A DNA stretch of 64,000 nt, taken from positions 62,001-126,000 of the forward strand of contig NZ_CABHOU010000054.1 in assembly GCF_902168175.1 (NCBI RefSeq), in the 5' to 3' direction. This document shows, one piece after another, positions 1 to 8,790 of this stretch. Position 1 is the first letter of the stretch, and every line of letters starts with the position of its first letter. The notes beneath the pieces are model-generated. The model was not told the origin of the DNA and did no database searches. It saw only the letters and a program-made list of their open reading frames with translations. A program made the position numbers and the translations under genes. This stretch comes from an uncultured Chitinophaga sp. GTDB lineage: Bacteria; Bacteroidota; Bacteroidia; Chitinophagales; Chitinophagaceae.

Positions 1-389
1 TGGTCTTTATAAACAAACCACTTCTGTCTGATGTCCGGATAGTTCAGCAGACAATTCCTGAACTGCTGAAAAGGAGATTTTTTCCGGATGGACAATGCAA
101 AATAGTTTTGCGTTCTGCCATCTGATATTGTTTCAATGAAGTCTTCCATGAATCCAAACGACTGGTAACTCTCAGGTGGTTCTATTTCAATGTAGTTATC
201 TGGTGAGGCTTCCACTAGTTTCATGATAGCAGGTGCATCACTTTTTTCACCGGTAATCGCTTCAAATTCGTCTGGGTCCATATTGGGGGCAGAAAGAACT
301 TCTCCGGTACTTATCTCGTAATAGCAGATGTTTCCGGATGCAAGTTCAGCCGCTATATCTTTCAGTTTCTCGTCGTTTGGTGTTATCAT
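1..389 (-). CDS. UPF0158 family protein, 3' end outside window
   Basis: A reverse-strand frame opens with ATG at 389 and stays open to the left edge, so the ORF track omits it. About 129 residues are visible. The protein starts MITPNDEKLKDIAAEL, is acidic, and carries the block FRNCLLNYPDIRQKWFVYKD near the visible end. That layout (short N-terminal helix, acidic middle, F-x-N/D-x-L-x-x-Y-P-x-x-R-x-x-W-F block) resembles the UPF0158 family of small soluble proteins of unknown role. No signal peptide or membrane segment is seen. The stop and the true C-terminus lie beyond base 1. Family call is from memory of the motif, so it is moderate. Confidence 0.6.
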   Translation of the reverse strand, partial: MITPNDEKLKDIAAELASGNICYYEISTGEVLSAPNMDPDEFEAITGEKSDAPAIMKLVEASPDNYIEIEPPESYQSFGFMEDFIETISDGRTQNYFALSIRKKSPFQQFRNCLLNYPDIRQKWFVYKD

Positions 390-533
390 AGTTAATGTTG
401 AGCGGATGTAAAAATACTGACGATCCGTCATTTTCCCTACTGACGCATTTAACCCCTTAATTGTCGCTTTTACGGGTTACCCGGCATTGAATACCGGCGT
501 AGTTTTATATCATCAAAAAACACACTACGACTT

Positions 534-902
534 ATGAAAAAGACAAAAGTTATTTACTGGATATTCACCGCGCTGTTTGCCGCTTTTATGTTGCTCACTG
601 CCGTGCCGGACGTATTGATGTCGGACGATGCAGTTAAATATATGGATCACCTCGGCTACCCGCATTATTTCACGCCCTTTATCGGGTGGGCTAAAATATT
701 AGGTGCTATCGCCATCCTGGTTCCTGGTTTTCCGCGCATCAAGGAGTGGGCATACGCCGGGCTTTTCTTTGATCTGATCGGTGCTACGTATTCACAAATT
801 GCCACCGACGGCATTATGCCACAAATGCTGTTTATGCTGCTGCCATTTGTATTGGGCACCGTGTCTTATGTGTATCATCACAAAAGGCTCAGGGGAGAAT
901 AA
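534..902 (+). CDS. DoxX-like small membrane protein
   Basis: A 122-residue protein with four predicted membrane segments (about residues 8-28, 47-66, 72-90 and 95-115) and a short basic C-terminal tail (HHKRLRGE). The segment order and the motif FIGWAKILGAIAILVPGFPRIKEWAYAG are typical of the DoxX-like family. Members are inner-membrane proteins with poorly defined roles, some linked to oxidoreductase partners. The start ATG at 534 immediately precedes a Lys-rich N-terminus (MKKTK) and is the only sensible one. The gene stands alone: a strong hairpin terminator follows it directly and no partner oxidoreductase is adjacent. Confidence 0.75.
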   Translation: MKKTKVIYWIFTALFAAFMLLTAVPDVLMSDDAVKYMDHLGYPHYFTPFIGWAKILGAIAILVPGFPRIKEWAYAGLFFDLIGATYSQIATDGIMPQMLFMLLPFVLGTVSYVYHHKRLRGE

Positions 903-919
903 CATTATTGAAATACAAT

Positions 920-965
920 GAAGGGTTGATGTGATACCATTGCATCAACCCTTCGTGTTTTTTTC
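920..965 (+). terminator. Rho-independent terminator of the DoxX-like gene
   Basis: A 12-bp perfect stem (GAAGGGTTGATG / CATCAACCCTTC) closes an 11-nt loop and is followed by GTGTTTTTTT. It begins 18 bases after the DoxX stop codon. Confidence 0.8.
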
Positions 966-1136
966 CTACATTTATCCCATGAGAATGACTCCCATGTTAT
1001 AATTCATCCTTCTACTGCCATTCCGGCAATTGCCTCAGGTTTTGCTGAGGCTGTTCACTTTATTGCTTTTACCTGGCGTTTAATGGGTTTCGGACTGCCA
1101 CGGCAGCCCGTTATTTGCCATCAATTAAGAACAAGT

Positions 1137-1919
1137 ATGAAAGATGTTTTAAACAGGGAGCAGATCAATCAATTTATCCGCGACGGATTCGTGCGCATTG
1201 ATAACGCTTTTCCCACTGAAATAGCGAAAGCTGCAAGAACAATACTCTGGAAAGATACCGGCTGCGACCCTCATGATCCGGCAACATGGACGAAGCCGGT
1301 GATATGGCTCGGTATGTATACCGCCGCACCATTTGTGGAGGCGGCTAACACAGCAATATTACATAGCGCTTTTGATCAGCTGGCAGGTGCCAACCGTTGG
1401 CTGCCTTGCAAAAGTGTGGGCGCATTCCCCGTACGTTTTCCTTCGGATGCAGATCCCGGTGATGGTGGCTGGCATGTAGATGCCGGTTTTCCCGGTAGCG
1501 ATCCGGCCGACTACTTTAGCTGGCGGATAAATGTGAAGTCAAAAGGCCGTGCGCTGCTAATGTTGTTTTTGTTTTCTGATGTAGAACAGGATGATGCGCC
1601 TACGAGAATTCGTGTGGGTTCGCATATGGACGTGGCCCGCTTATTACAACCTGCCGGCGATGCAGGCCTTTCTTTCATGGAACTGGCAAACGCACTTGAT
1701 AGTTTACCCGAACACAAACAAGTATTGGCCACCGGTAAAGCAGGAACGGTGTATTTATGCCACCCTTTCCTGGTGCATGGCGCACAGCCGCATCATGGTA
1801 AAAATCCAAGGTTTATGGCGCAGCCGCCACTCCAGTTAAAACAGGAATTAGAGATCGGGGTAAGTCAAACAACCACGCCGCTGGAGGATGCTGTTAGCAT
1901 AGCCCTGGGGAAGTCATAG
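1137..1919 (+). CDS. Phytanoyl-CoA dioxygenase (PhyH) family protein
   Basis: A 260-residue protein if started at the internal ATG at 1137; the track start at 1083 adds an 18-residue stretch that is not family-like. It matches the PhyH-type Fe(II)/2-oxoglutarate oxygenases. Iron ligands are visible as the HxD pair H113/D115 (GGWHVDAGF) and a distal His, H214 (FLVHGAQPHH), followed by R225, which would bind the 2-oxoglutarate carboxylate. The N-terminus NREQINQFIRDGFVRIDNAFP is the usual PhyH opening. It is probably cytoplasmic; the substrate cannot be read from sequence. A GH43 glycosidase follows after a hairpin, so the two are not obviously co-transcribed. Confidence 0.8.
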   Translation: MKDVLNREQINQFIRDGFVRIDNAFPTEIAKAARTILWKDTGCDPHDPATWTKPVIWLGMYTAAPFVEAANTAILHSAFDQLAGANRWLPCKSVGAFPVRFPSDADPGDGGWHVDAGFPGSDPADYFSWRINVKSKGRALLMLFLFSDVEQDDAPTRIRVGSHMDVARLLQPAGDAGLSFMELANALDSLPEHKQVLATGKAGTVYLCHPFLVHGAQPHHGKNPRFMAQPPLQLKQELEIGVSQTTTPLEDAVSIALGKS

Positions 1920-1920
1920 A

Positions 1921-1962
1921 TAAAATAGTATCCGCCACCTGGCAGCGGCGGGTACTATTTTA
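1921..1962. terminator. Long hairpin, probable terminator after the PhyH gene
   Basis: TAAAATAGTATCCGCC pairs with GGCGGGTACTATTTTA around a short loop, starting right after the PhyH stop codon. The stem is nearly perfect (one mismatch). The A/T-rich ends could serve as U-tracts in either direction. Confidence 0.65.
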
Positions 1963-2007
1963 GTTTCTTGTTGGCAAGTGGTTTGTGTTGATAAGCAAAA
2001 ACGCAAC

Positions 2008-2865
2008 ATGTCTAATCCGATCATCCGCCATATATACACAGCCGACCCAACCGTATTGGTGTATAATAACACAGTTTATCTATACACCGGTCATGATGAG
2101 CCGCCAGATGGTGTTGATGATTATGTAATGAATGATTGGCGCTGTTTCTCATCCACCGATCTGCAGCAATGGGCGGAACATCCTGTTCCATTGAAGGCAT
2201 TGGATTTTGCATGGTCGTCGGGCAATGCTTACGCATCGAAGGTGATTGAGTTTAATGGTAAGTTTTATTGGTTTGTGGCCGTTACCAATGCTATGGATGG
2301 CAACAGCGCTATTGGTCTTGCTGTTGCAGACAGGCCACAGGGCCCGTACACGGATGCGCTTGGTGCGCCACTTATAACGCTCAGTATGCTGCCGCCTACG
2401 GATAATCCAAAAGCCAATCTCGATCCCACCGTGTTGTATGCGGACGGCGCACATTACGTCTGTTGGGGGCATCAAACGCCCTACTTTGCCCGGCTTAATG
2501 CGCCACTTACCGCCCTGGACGGCCCCATCACCACATTAACCCTACCGAACTTCAGCGAAGGCGCGCACCTGCACAAACATAAGGACTGGTTTTATCTTTC
2601 CTATGGTTATGGCTCGCCTGAAAAGGTGGCGTACGCGATGAGCAGGGACATTAATGGCCCATGGGAATTCAAAGGAATACTGAACGACGTGCCGTACAAC
2701 TGTGAAACCAATCGTCCGTGTACGCTGGAGATGGGCGGTGAGTCATATTTCTTTTATCATAACGGAGCGTTGCCGGGTGGTGGCAGTCACAGGCGTTCAG
2801 TGTGTATAGACAGGCTATATTATAACGATGACGGTACCATACAGGAGGTAGTGATGACCAGGTGA
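2008..2865 (+). CDS. Glycoside hydrolase family 43 protein
   Basis: A 285-residue five-bladed beta-propeller hydrolase of the GH43 type (xylosidase / arabinofuranosidase group). The three expected carboxylates are visible: base D13 in YTADPTVL, pKa-tuning D139 in NLDPTVLYADG and acid E184 in FSEGAHLHKH. The C-terminal block LPGGGSHRRSVCIDRL is also GH43-like. The track starts at a GTG at 1978; the ATG at 2008 is preferred because the family fold begins immediately after it (NPIIRHIYTADP). No signal peptide is seen, so it may act on imported oligosaccharides in the cytoplasm. It stands alone, without SusC/SusD partners. Confidence 0.85.
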   Translation: MSNPIIRHIYTADPTVLVYNNTVYLYTGHDEPPDGVDDYVMNDWRCFSSTDLQQWAEHPVPLKALDFAWSSGNAYASKVIEFNGKFYWFVAVTNAMDGNSAIGLAVADRPQGPYTDALGAPLITLSMLPPTDNPKANLDPTVLYADGAHYVCWGHQTPYFARLNAPLTALDGPITTLTLPNFSEGAHLHKHKDWFYLSYGYGSPEKVAYAMSRDINGPWEFKGILNDVPYNCETNRPCTLEMGGESYFFYHNGALPGGGSHRRSVCIDRLYYNDDGTIQEVVMTR

Positions 2866-2886
2866 TCGTATCAGGAAGAAAATAAA

Positions 2887-2912
2887 GAAGCCGCTACCAG
2901 AGCGGCTTTTGT
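2887..2912 (+). terminator. Terminator after the GH43 gene
   Basis: AAGCCGCT / AGCGGCTT stem with a 5-nt loop followed by TTGTTATTT, about 20 bases after the stop codon. Confidence 0.75.
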
Positions 2913-3070
2913 TATTTAGCGTATATGCGTTTTAATAGTAATTGTTTACAAGGTAAACGCCTTGTTCACAGTGATTATTGTCTTAAAAAAATATACTGTA
3001 AAATGATTTTTTGCCGCCCCTCAATTGAATACATTTGAACACTCACCACTGGTTTTATAACTCAAATAAT

Positions 3071-5662
3071 ATGGCAAATCCTCTTGTATTCAATTTGCGT
3101 GACCTGGATAAAAGTCAATTATCGATCGCTGGTGGCAAAGGCGCTAACCTCGGCGAGCTTTCCCGGATTGATGGTATACATGTACCTGATGGTTGCTGTG
3201 TTACCACCGAAGCTTTTAAAAAAGTGATAGGGCAAACTGATAATATTAAGGCGTTAATCGCGCAGTTATCAGCACTGAGTATAGGAGATAGTAAAAACAT
3301 CGCTGCGTTGAGTGGTGATATCCGCAGCCATATTGAGAAAGCCATGATTCCGCAGGAGGTAGTAGAAGAAATTATACTTCACCTTTCGGACGCGTCGCCT
3401 TATGCCGTACGTTCAAGCGCCACTGCCGAAGACTTGCCATCCGCTTCCTTTGCCGGCCAGCAGGACACTTACCTGAACATCATTGGTAAAGAGGCAATAC
3501 TACAACATATCAGTAAATGTTGGGCATCGCTGTATACAGAGAGGGCAGTTATTTACCGTTTACAAAATGGTTTCGATCATCGTAAAGTGCAGCTGGCGGT
3601 GGTGGTGCAAAAGATGGTTTTTCCGCAGGTGTCGGGCATTATGTTCACTGCCGATCCTGTTACGTTTAACAGGAAAGTGTTGTCGATCGATGCAAGTTTT
3701 GGACTCGGAGAGGCCGTGGTTGCGGGTATGGTGAGCGCGGACAACTATAGGGTGTGTGAGGGCGAGGTGAAGGAGAAAAGAATATCGACCAAAAAGCTGG
3801 AGGTGCTTGCCATCGAAATTGGGGGTACTAAAACACGGGAGATAGCATTGGATAGGCAGCAAATGCAGTCATTGACCGATGAACAGATCTTACAGCTGGA
3901 ACACATTGGCAGGAAAATAGAAGCACATTTGAAACATCCCCAGGATATAGAATGGTGTTTGGCGGACAATAAGTTTTATGTGGTGCAGAGCCGTCCCATC
4001 ACCACTTTATATCCCATTCCTAAAGCCGCAGACCAAGAGAATCGCGTGTATATATCCGTGGGTCATCAGCAAATGATGACCGATGCGATGAAGCCATTGG
4101 GTCTGTCATTTTGGTTGTTGACGGCACTCCGCCCGATGAGTATTGCCGGTGCACGGCTCTTTGTAGATATAACGGACAGTCTTGCGTCGGATACTATGAG
4201 GAATATGATGTTAAGCTTGCTTGTTAAATCCGATCCACTTATAAAAGATGCGCTTACCACCATCATAGATCGCGGCAATTTTATAAAACTCAAGCCCGAC
4301 CCAGCGCCCGGCGATAAAGTGATGCCTGTTTATATCAATCCATCTCCGATCAAAAGTGATCCTGCAATTGTTGCGCGATTGGTCAATGAACATCAGGCAG
4401 CGTTGACAAAGCTTAAAGAGGATATTCAATTAAAATCAGGAGCAGATGCATTTGATTTTATTGCAGAAGATATCGTTCAATTAAAGAAGCTTTTATTTGA
4501 TCCGGAAGGTTCCGCTGCTATTATGGCGGCGATAAATGCCTCTTCATGGATCAATGAAAAAATGAACGAGTGGCTGGGGGAGAAGAATGCTGCAGATGCG
4601 CTATCACAGTCCGTTGCCAACAATGTTACTTCCGAAATGGGCCTGGCCTTGCTGGATGTGGCTGATATAATTCGTCCCTACCCGGATGTAGTTAACTATC
4701 TACAACAGGCAAAGGATGAGCATTTTATGGATGGATTGATGATCGTTGATGGTGGTCAGCAGGCTTATAATGTTATCACTGCTTATCTTGATAAATACGG
4801 AATGCGATGTGCAGGCGAAATTGATATCACCAAGCCCCGTTGGAGCGAAAAGCCTGCAACACTTATCCCCATAATCCTCAGTCACATTAAGAACTTTCAA
4901 CCCAACGAAAGCACCCGCAAATATGAACGCGGATTGCAGGAGGCTGTGAATAAGGAAAGGCAACTATTACAACGTCTGAAGCAATTGCCCGATGGCGAAC
5001 AGAAAGCAGCAGAAACCAAACAGCAGATCGACCTGCTACGTAACTTCGCCGGCTATCGAGAGTATCCGAAATATGGTTGGGTGAGCCATTATTTCATCTA
5101 TAAAAAAGCTTTACTGAAAGAGGCTCAGAAGCTAATGGAGGCGGGCATTCTTCATGAGAAAGAAGATGTTTACTACCTCACTTTTGAAGAGTTTCGGCAA
5201 GTAGTACATGATCAACAAGCTGACTACGAAATCATCCACAAACGAAAGGAAGAATTCAGATTGTATGAAAAGCTACAGCCCCCGCGTGTGATCACCTCTG
5301 ATGGTGAAATTATTAGTGGCGCTTACAACCGGGAGTATCTTCCGGCAGGTGCCATTGCAGGCCTGGCTGTATCTTCAGGCATCATCGAAGGCCGTGCCCG
5401 GGTTATTTTAAAGATAGAAGACGCCGTAATAGAAGAAGGCGATATATTAATCACGACCTTCACAGATCCCAGCTGGACACCGTTGTTTGTATCGATAAGC
5501 GGCCTGATAACCGAAGTTGGCGGATTAATGACACACGGCGCTGTGATAGCACGTGAGTATGGATTGCCGGCAGTAGTGGGGGTGGAGAATGCGACTAAGC
5601 TGATTAAGGACGGGCAGCGGATACGGCTGAACGGAACGGATGGGTATGTGGAGGTGTTGTAA
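3071..5662 (+). CDS. Rifampin phosphotransferase / PEP synthase-like enzyme
   Basis: An 863-residue, three-part phosphotransferase. Residues ~1-325 form a PEP-synthase-like ATP-grasp domain (GGKGANLGEL with K24; YAVRSSATAEDLPSASFAGQ with R114; DIEWCLADNKFYVVQSRP). Residues ~330-760 are a large helical middle region, and residues ~770-863 are the swivelling His domain with MTHGAVIAREYGLPAVVG and catalytic H822. Length and residue positions fit rifampin phosphotransferase, which passes the beta-phosphate of ATP through this His to rifamycin. True PEP synthases share the end domains but have a TIM-barrel PEP domain, which is not evident here. ATG 3071 is preferred over the upstream TTG at 3035. 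Whether it inactivates rifampin is inference. Confidence 0.75.
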   Translation: MANPLVFNLRDLDKSQLSIAGGKGANLGELSRIDGIHVPDGCCVTTEAFKKVIGQTDNIKALIAQLSALSIGDSKNIAALSGDIRSHIEKAMIPQEVVEEIILHLSDASPYAVRSSATAEDLPSASFAGQQDTYLNIIGKEAILQHISKCWASLYTERAVIYRLQNGFDHRKVQLAVVVQKMVFPQVSGIMFTADPVTFNRKVLSIDASFGLGEAVVAGMVSADNYRVCEGEVKEKRISTKKLEVLAIEIGGTKTREIALDRQQMQSLTDEQILQLEHIGRKIEAHLKHPQDIEWCLADNKFYVVQSRPITTLYPIPKAADQENRVYISVGHQQMMTDAMKPLGLSFWLLTALRPMSIAGARLFVDITDSLASDTMRNMMLSLLVKSDPLIKDALTTIIDRGNFIKLKPDPAPGDKVMPVYINPSPIKSDPAIVARLVNEHQAALTKLKEDIQLKSGADAFDFIAEDIVQLKKLLFDPEGSAAIMAAINASSWINEKMNEWLGEKNAADALSQSVANNVTSEMGLALLDVADIIRPYPDVVNYLQQAKDEHFMDGLMIVDGGQQAYNVITAYLDKYGMRCAGEIDITKPRWSEKPATLIPIILSHIKNFQPNESTRKYERGLQEAVNKERQLLQRLKQLPDGEQKAAETKQQIDLLRNFAGYREYPKYGWVSHYFIYKKALLKEAQKLMEAGILHEKEDVYYLTFEEFRQVVHDQQADYEIIHKRKEEFRLYEKLQPPRVITSDGEIISGAYNREYLPAGAIAGLAVSSGIIEGRARVILKIEDAVIEEGDILITTFTDPSWTPLFVSISGLITEVGGLMTHGAVIAREYGLPAVVGVENATKLIKDGQRIRLNGTDGYVEVL

Positions 5663-5705
5663 AACAAAAAAGCCCGCCATCTTGCGATAACGAGCTTAAA
5701 GCTTG

Positions 5706-5792
5706 CGGAGAAGAAGGGATTCGAACCCTTGAAACCCTTTCGAGTTTACACACTTTCCAGGCGTGCCAGTTCAACCACTCCTGCACTTCTCC
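5706..5792 (-). tRNA. tRNA-Ser (anticodon GGA)
   Basis: The reverse strand folds as an 87-nt class II tRNA. Acceptor GGAGAAG pairs with CTTCTCC (discriminator G). The anticodon arm CACGC-CTGGAAA-GTGTG gives anticodon GGA. A long variable arm is present (AAACTCGAAAGGGTTT), and the T-arm is AGGGTTCGAATCCCT. CCA is not encoded. It decodes UCC/UCU serine codons. The 60-aa ORF on this strand is a shadow of the tRNA. Confidence 0.97.
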
Positions 5793-5819
5793 GTTAGGTT
5801 GAATCCTTATTCAGGGCTG

Positions 5820-5849
5820 CAAAGATAATGATCTTTGCCATATTTCCAA
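5820..5849 (-). promoter_or_regulatory. Bacteroidota-type promoter of tRNA-Ser
   Basis: On the reverse strand TTG, 19 bases, then TATCTTTG: the textbook -33 / -7 arrangement (TTG-N19-TAnnTTTG). Transcription would start about 20 bases before the tRNA 5' end. This is the best promoter match in the window. Confidence 0.8.
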
Positions 5850-5853
5850 CTTT

Positions 5854-6885
5854 TTATGCAATTTCGGAAGGCGTCAGTTCCCCGCGCAGCGACGTTTCTA
5901 TCTGGTTCTTCAGGTCGGCCTGACTTAATTCCTGCCCTAGCAGGAACATCAGTTTGGTGGTGGCGGCTTCGAAGGTCATATCATGACCGCTGATGATGCC
6001 TATGTCCTGCAGGTAGCGGCTGGTTTCGTATTTGCCAAGCTCTACCGATCCACCATCACACTGTGTAATGTCTACCATCACGATACCCTTGTCGATGCCG
6101 CGCTTCAGGCAATCGATAAACCATTGCTGGGTGGTGGCGTTGCCGCTGCCGAACGTTTCCAGTATCAGGCCTTTTAACCCGGGTGTGTTAATGATGGCAT
6201 CTACCGCGCGGCGATTAATACCAGGGAATATTTTCAGTACAGCGATGTTCGACTCCAGGTTCTTATGCACCTTTAGTGGTTTATCGGGGCACGGCAATAC
6301 GTACTGGTGTTTGTATTTGATGTCGATGCCTGCCTCGGCCAGCGCCGGGTAGTTCATCGAATAAAATGCTTCGAACTTTTCGGCATTATACTTTTTGGCG
6401 CGGTTACCGCGGAACAGCATAAAGTCGAAGTAGATGCATACTTCCGGCACCATCACCTCTCCATTTATACGGGTGGCGGCTATCTCCATCGCTGTAATAA
6501 TGTTCTCCTTAGCATCGGTCCTTATTTTGCCTATAGGCAACTGGGAGCCGGTAAGGATTACAGGTTTGGTAAGATTCTCCAGCATGAAGCTGAGGGCGGA
6601 AGCGGTAAAGGCCATCGTGTCCGAGCCGTGAAGTATCACGAACCCGTCGTAGCGGTCGTAGCGGTCTTCTATAATCCCGGCCAGTTCCACCCACACATCG
6701 GGCGACATGTCGGAACTGTCCATGGGCGGATTAAAAGCGTATACGTAAAAGTCGATCCCCATCCTGTATAATTCAGGAAGGTTGTTGCGGATTTCATTAA
6801 AGCCGATCGGTCGTAAAGCGTTGGTCTTATCGTCGTAGATCATCCCCACGGTTCCTCCCGTATAGATGATAAGTATTTTACTCAT
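5854..6885 (-). CDS. ansA: Type I L-asparaginase
   Basis: A 343-residue cytoplasmic-type asparaginase that hydrolyses L-asparagine to aspartate and ammonia. The nucleophile Thr lies in YTGGTVGM (T12), and the second catalytic Thr/Asp pair lies in HGSDTMAFTASAL (D89/T90). GSQLPIGKIRTDAKEN, with its family lysine, follows. No signal peptide is present, which separates it from the periplasmic type II enzymes. Length is normal for AnsA. The gene sits just upstream of the tRNA-Ser gene on the same strand and downstream of tatD; a 42-nt gap with its own -7 element suggests separate initiation. Confidence 0.9.
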   Translation of the reverse strand: MSKILIIYTGGTVGMIYDDKTNALRPIGFNEIRNNLPELYRMGIDFYVYAFNPPMDSSDMSPDVWVELAGIIEDRYDRYDGFVILHGSDTMAFTASALSFMLENLTKPVILTGSQLPIGKIRTDAKENIITAMEIAATRINGEVMVPEVCIYFDFMLFRGNRAKKYNAEKFEAFYSMNYPALAEAGIDIKYKHQYVLPCPDKPLKVHKNLESNIAVLKIFPGINRRAVDAIINTPGLKGLILETFGSGNATTQQWFIDCLKRGIDKGIVMVDITQCDGGSVELGKYETSRYLQDIGIISGHDMTFEAATTKLMFLLGQELSQADLKNQIETSLRGELTPSEIA

Positions 6886-6907
6886 GTATCTGGTTGCAAT
6901 TGCAGTG

Positions 6908-6915
6908 CAAATGTA
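6908..6915 (-). promoter_or_regulatory. -7 element upstream of ansA
   Basis: Reverse-strand TACATTTG, an exact TAnnTTTG match 23 bases before the ansA start. No clear TTG box lies at the expected distance, so only the -7 part is supported. Confidence 0.45.
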
Positions 6916-6927
6916 TCTACTTATCAG

Positions 6928-7698
6928 TTAGAGCATTTTGAATAATTTGCGGGCATTCATGCTTGTAATCGCAGCTACATCTTCAATTTTTAGATTTTTT
7001 ATATCTGCGATCTTTTCTCCCACGAGCGGAACATAGCTGCTCTCGTTCCTTTTCCCGCGGTAGGGCACCGGGGCCAGGTAGGGCGCATCTGTTTCAATAA
7101 CAATGTGTTCGAGCCCAATTTCTTCCAGCACCTGCTCCAATCCCGACTTCTTAAAAGTAACGACGCCACCTATGCCCAGGTGAAACCCCATCTCTGTAAT
7201 TTCTTTCGCCTCGGCCACCGATCCGGAAAAACAATGGAACACGCCGGTAAGTTTTCCATTATGTAGTTCTTTCACCACGTCTATGCACTCGCGGGTCGAC
7301 TCGCGACTATGGATGGCGATGGGTATATCATATTGAAGCGCCAGCTTTATTTGCTCGCGGAAAGCCTCATATTGCTGGGAAACATAGGTTTTATCCCAAT
7401 AAAAGTCCAGCCCTATTTCTCCAACGGCCCAAAATTTTCGCTTCTCCAGCCACTGGCGCACAATAGTTAACTCCGATTCTACGTTCTCTTTCACGTCGCA
7501 GGGGTGCAAACCCATCATCGGAAGGCATTGTCCGGGGAATTCGGTTTCCAGTTTTAACATTCCCTCAATAGAAGAACTATCAATATTTGGCATAAACAGG
7601 TGCGTCACCCCGGCCTCAAAAGCCCTCTTAATCATTTCATTACGATCATTTTCGAACTTGGGACTATATAAGTGAGTATGAGTGTCGATCCAGGTCAT
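6928..7698 (-). CDS. tatD: TatD family metal-dependent hydrolase / DNase
   Basis: A 256-residue amidohydrolase-fold protein with the TatD metal-binding set: DTHTHLYS (H7, H9) at the N-terminus, GEIGLDFYWDK, AIHSRES, GVFHCFSG and ETDAPYLAP near the C-terminus. TatD-type enzymes act as magnesium-dependent 3'-5' exonucleases in DNA repair and degradation. Length is typical. It is encoded just upstream of ansA on the same strand; the 42-nt gap allows either co-transcription or independent starts. Confidence 0.9.
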   Translation of the reverse strand: MTWIDTHTHLYSPKFENDRNEMIKRAFEAGVTHLFMPNIDSSSIEGMLKLETEFPGQCLPMMGLHPCDVKENVESELTIVRQWLEKRKFWAVGEIGLDFYWDKTYVSQQYEAFREQIKLALQYDIPIAIHSRESTRECIDVVKELHNGKLTGVFHCFSGSVAEAKEITEMGFHLGIGGVVTFKKSGLEQVLEEIGLEHIVIETDAPYLAPVPYRGKRNESSYVPLVGEKIADIKNLKIEDVAAITSMNARKLFKML

Positions 7699-7769
7699 TA
7701 TATATATTTTAGAGATAATTTGATTTTATTTACTTTTATATTAATTTTAATACTAATTAAACCGGAAAG

Positions 7770-7802
7770 CAAAGTTACGGTCGAATTAGCCATACCTATC
7801 CA
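7770..7802 (-). promoter_or_regulatory. Promoter candidate for tatD
   Basis: On the reverse strand TTG, 22 bases, then TAACTTTG. The -7 box matches exactly; the spacer is at the long end of the accepted range. The predicted 5' leader is about 65 nt and A/T-rich. Confidence 0.45.
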
Positions 7803-7811
7803 AAAACCTTT

Positions 7812-8687
7812 ATGATGAGAAATTATTTTAACACCAACAAAGTATTAGCTACGGGTATCCTCACCGTTGCCACAGTCACAATTTTCTTTGCCTGTAAAAA
7901 GGATGATAAGGTTTCCAGCGAAAAAAATGATGCGCAAACACTGGCCGCTGCACAGGTGAATGCGGAAGCTGCTGCTTTGTATGATGATGCTTTTCAGCTT
8001 ACTGTCAATACCAGTTATTCGGAAAGTGATTTGAACAGGAATAGTCGTTTGGCAGGCGCAGGTGCTGCTAAAGAAACTGATATGTGTGCCTCGCTGAGTA
8101 TTACGCCGGTTGAATTGGGTGTGTGGCCTAAAACGGTGACGCTCGATTTCGGCACTTCCGGTTGTACCTTCGAAGGCCGCACGCGTAAAGGCAAATTGGT
8201 GTTTACGCTAAACAAATTCCTGTTCGCCAGCGGCGGTACAGCTTCTCTAACATTTGAGAATTACTCCGTAAACGATATTAAAATAGAAGGCACACAAACC
8301 ATTACCAACACTACTACCAGCGAGGGTTTTGGTTATACTTACAGCGTTGCCGGTGGTAAGGTTACTTACCCAAGCGGAAAGGCTTACACTTACACTACCA
8401 ACCGCAAAATCTCCCAAACCGATGGTAGTGCTACACTGCTCGACCTGGGTGATGATGTATACAGCCTCGAAGGCACCGCCAATCTTTCTACAGATTCTAT
8501 CCAGGCTACCTTCAACGTGCAGGAGCCGCTGGTCAAAAAGGCAGATTGCCTTTACCTGTCTAAAGGTATCCTGGCGGTTACAGTGAATGGTTACAAAGGC
8601 AACATTAACTACGGTGATAATGTGTGCGACGATAAAGCCACTCTTACTGTAGGTGATAAGTCCAAAGAAATTACTCTTACACGCTAA
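7812..8687 (+). CDS. Hypothetical lipoprotein
   Basis: A 291-residue protein with a hydrophobic N-terminus and a lipobox ending IFFAC (C28), so it should be cleaved by LspA and lipid-anchored. The residues after the Cys are KKDDK, a charged tether similar to the surface-export signals described for other Bacteroidota lipoproteins, which suggests display on the outer surface (inference). The rest is beta-rich, Thr/Ser/Gly-rich and has a few Cys residues that could pair. No family was recognised. Two ATGs (7812, 7815) are equally possible starts. It is a single gene closed by a strong terminator. Confidence 0.7.
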   Translation: MMRNYFNTNKVLATGILTVATVTIFFACKKDDKVSSEKNDAQTLAAAQVNAEAAALYDDAFQLTVNTSYSESDLNRNSRLAGAGAAKETDMCASLSITPVELGVWPKTVTLDFGTSGCTFEGRTRKGKLVFTLNKFLFASGGTASLTFENYSVNDIKIEGTQTITNTTTSEGFGYTYSVAGGKVTYPSGKAYTYTTNRKISQTDGSATLLDLGDDVYSLEGTANLSTDSIQATFNVQEPLVKKADCLYLSKGILAVTVNGYKGNINYGDNVCDDKATLTVGDKSKEITLTR

Positions 8688-8722
8688 TTAGCAAATTGTC
8701 ATAATCAGTGTTAAAAATTAAG

Positions 8723-8755
8723 ATGGCCAGGCTGTTGTTGCCTGGCCATCGCTAT
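8723..8755 (+). terminator. Terminator of the hypothetical lipoprotein gene
   Basis: A perfect 10-bp stem ATGGCCAGGC / GCCTGGCCAT with a 7-nt loop, 35 bases after the stop. The downstream U-tract is weak (CGCTATTAAAT). Confidence 0.6.
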
Positions 8756-8790
8756 TAAATCAATAAGTTATTTTTAGGTAGATGAGATAG

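Noticed and set aside
3071-5662. Pyruvate, phosphate dikinase or classical PEP synthase
   Set aside because: The His domain is at the C-terminus and no TIM-barrel PEP domain with its catalytic Cys is visible, so the rifampin phosphotransferase layout fits better.
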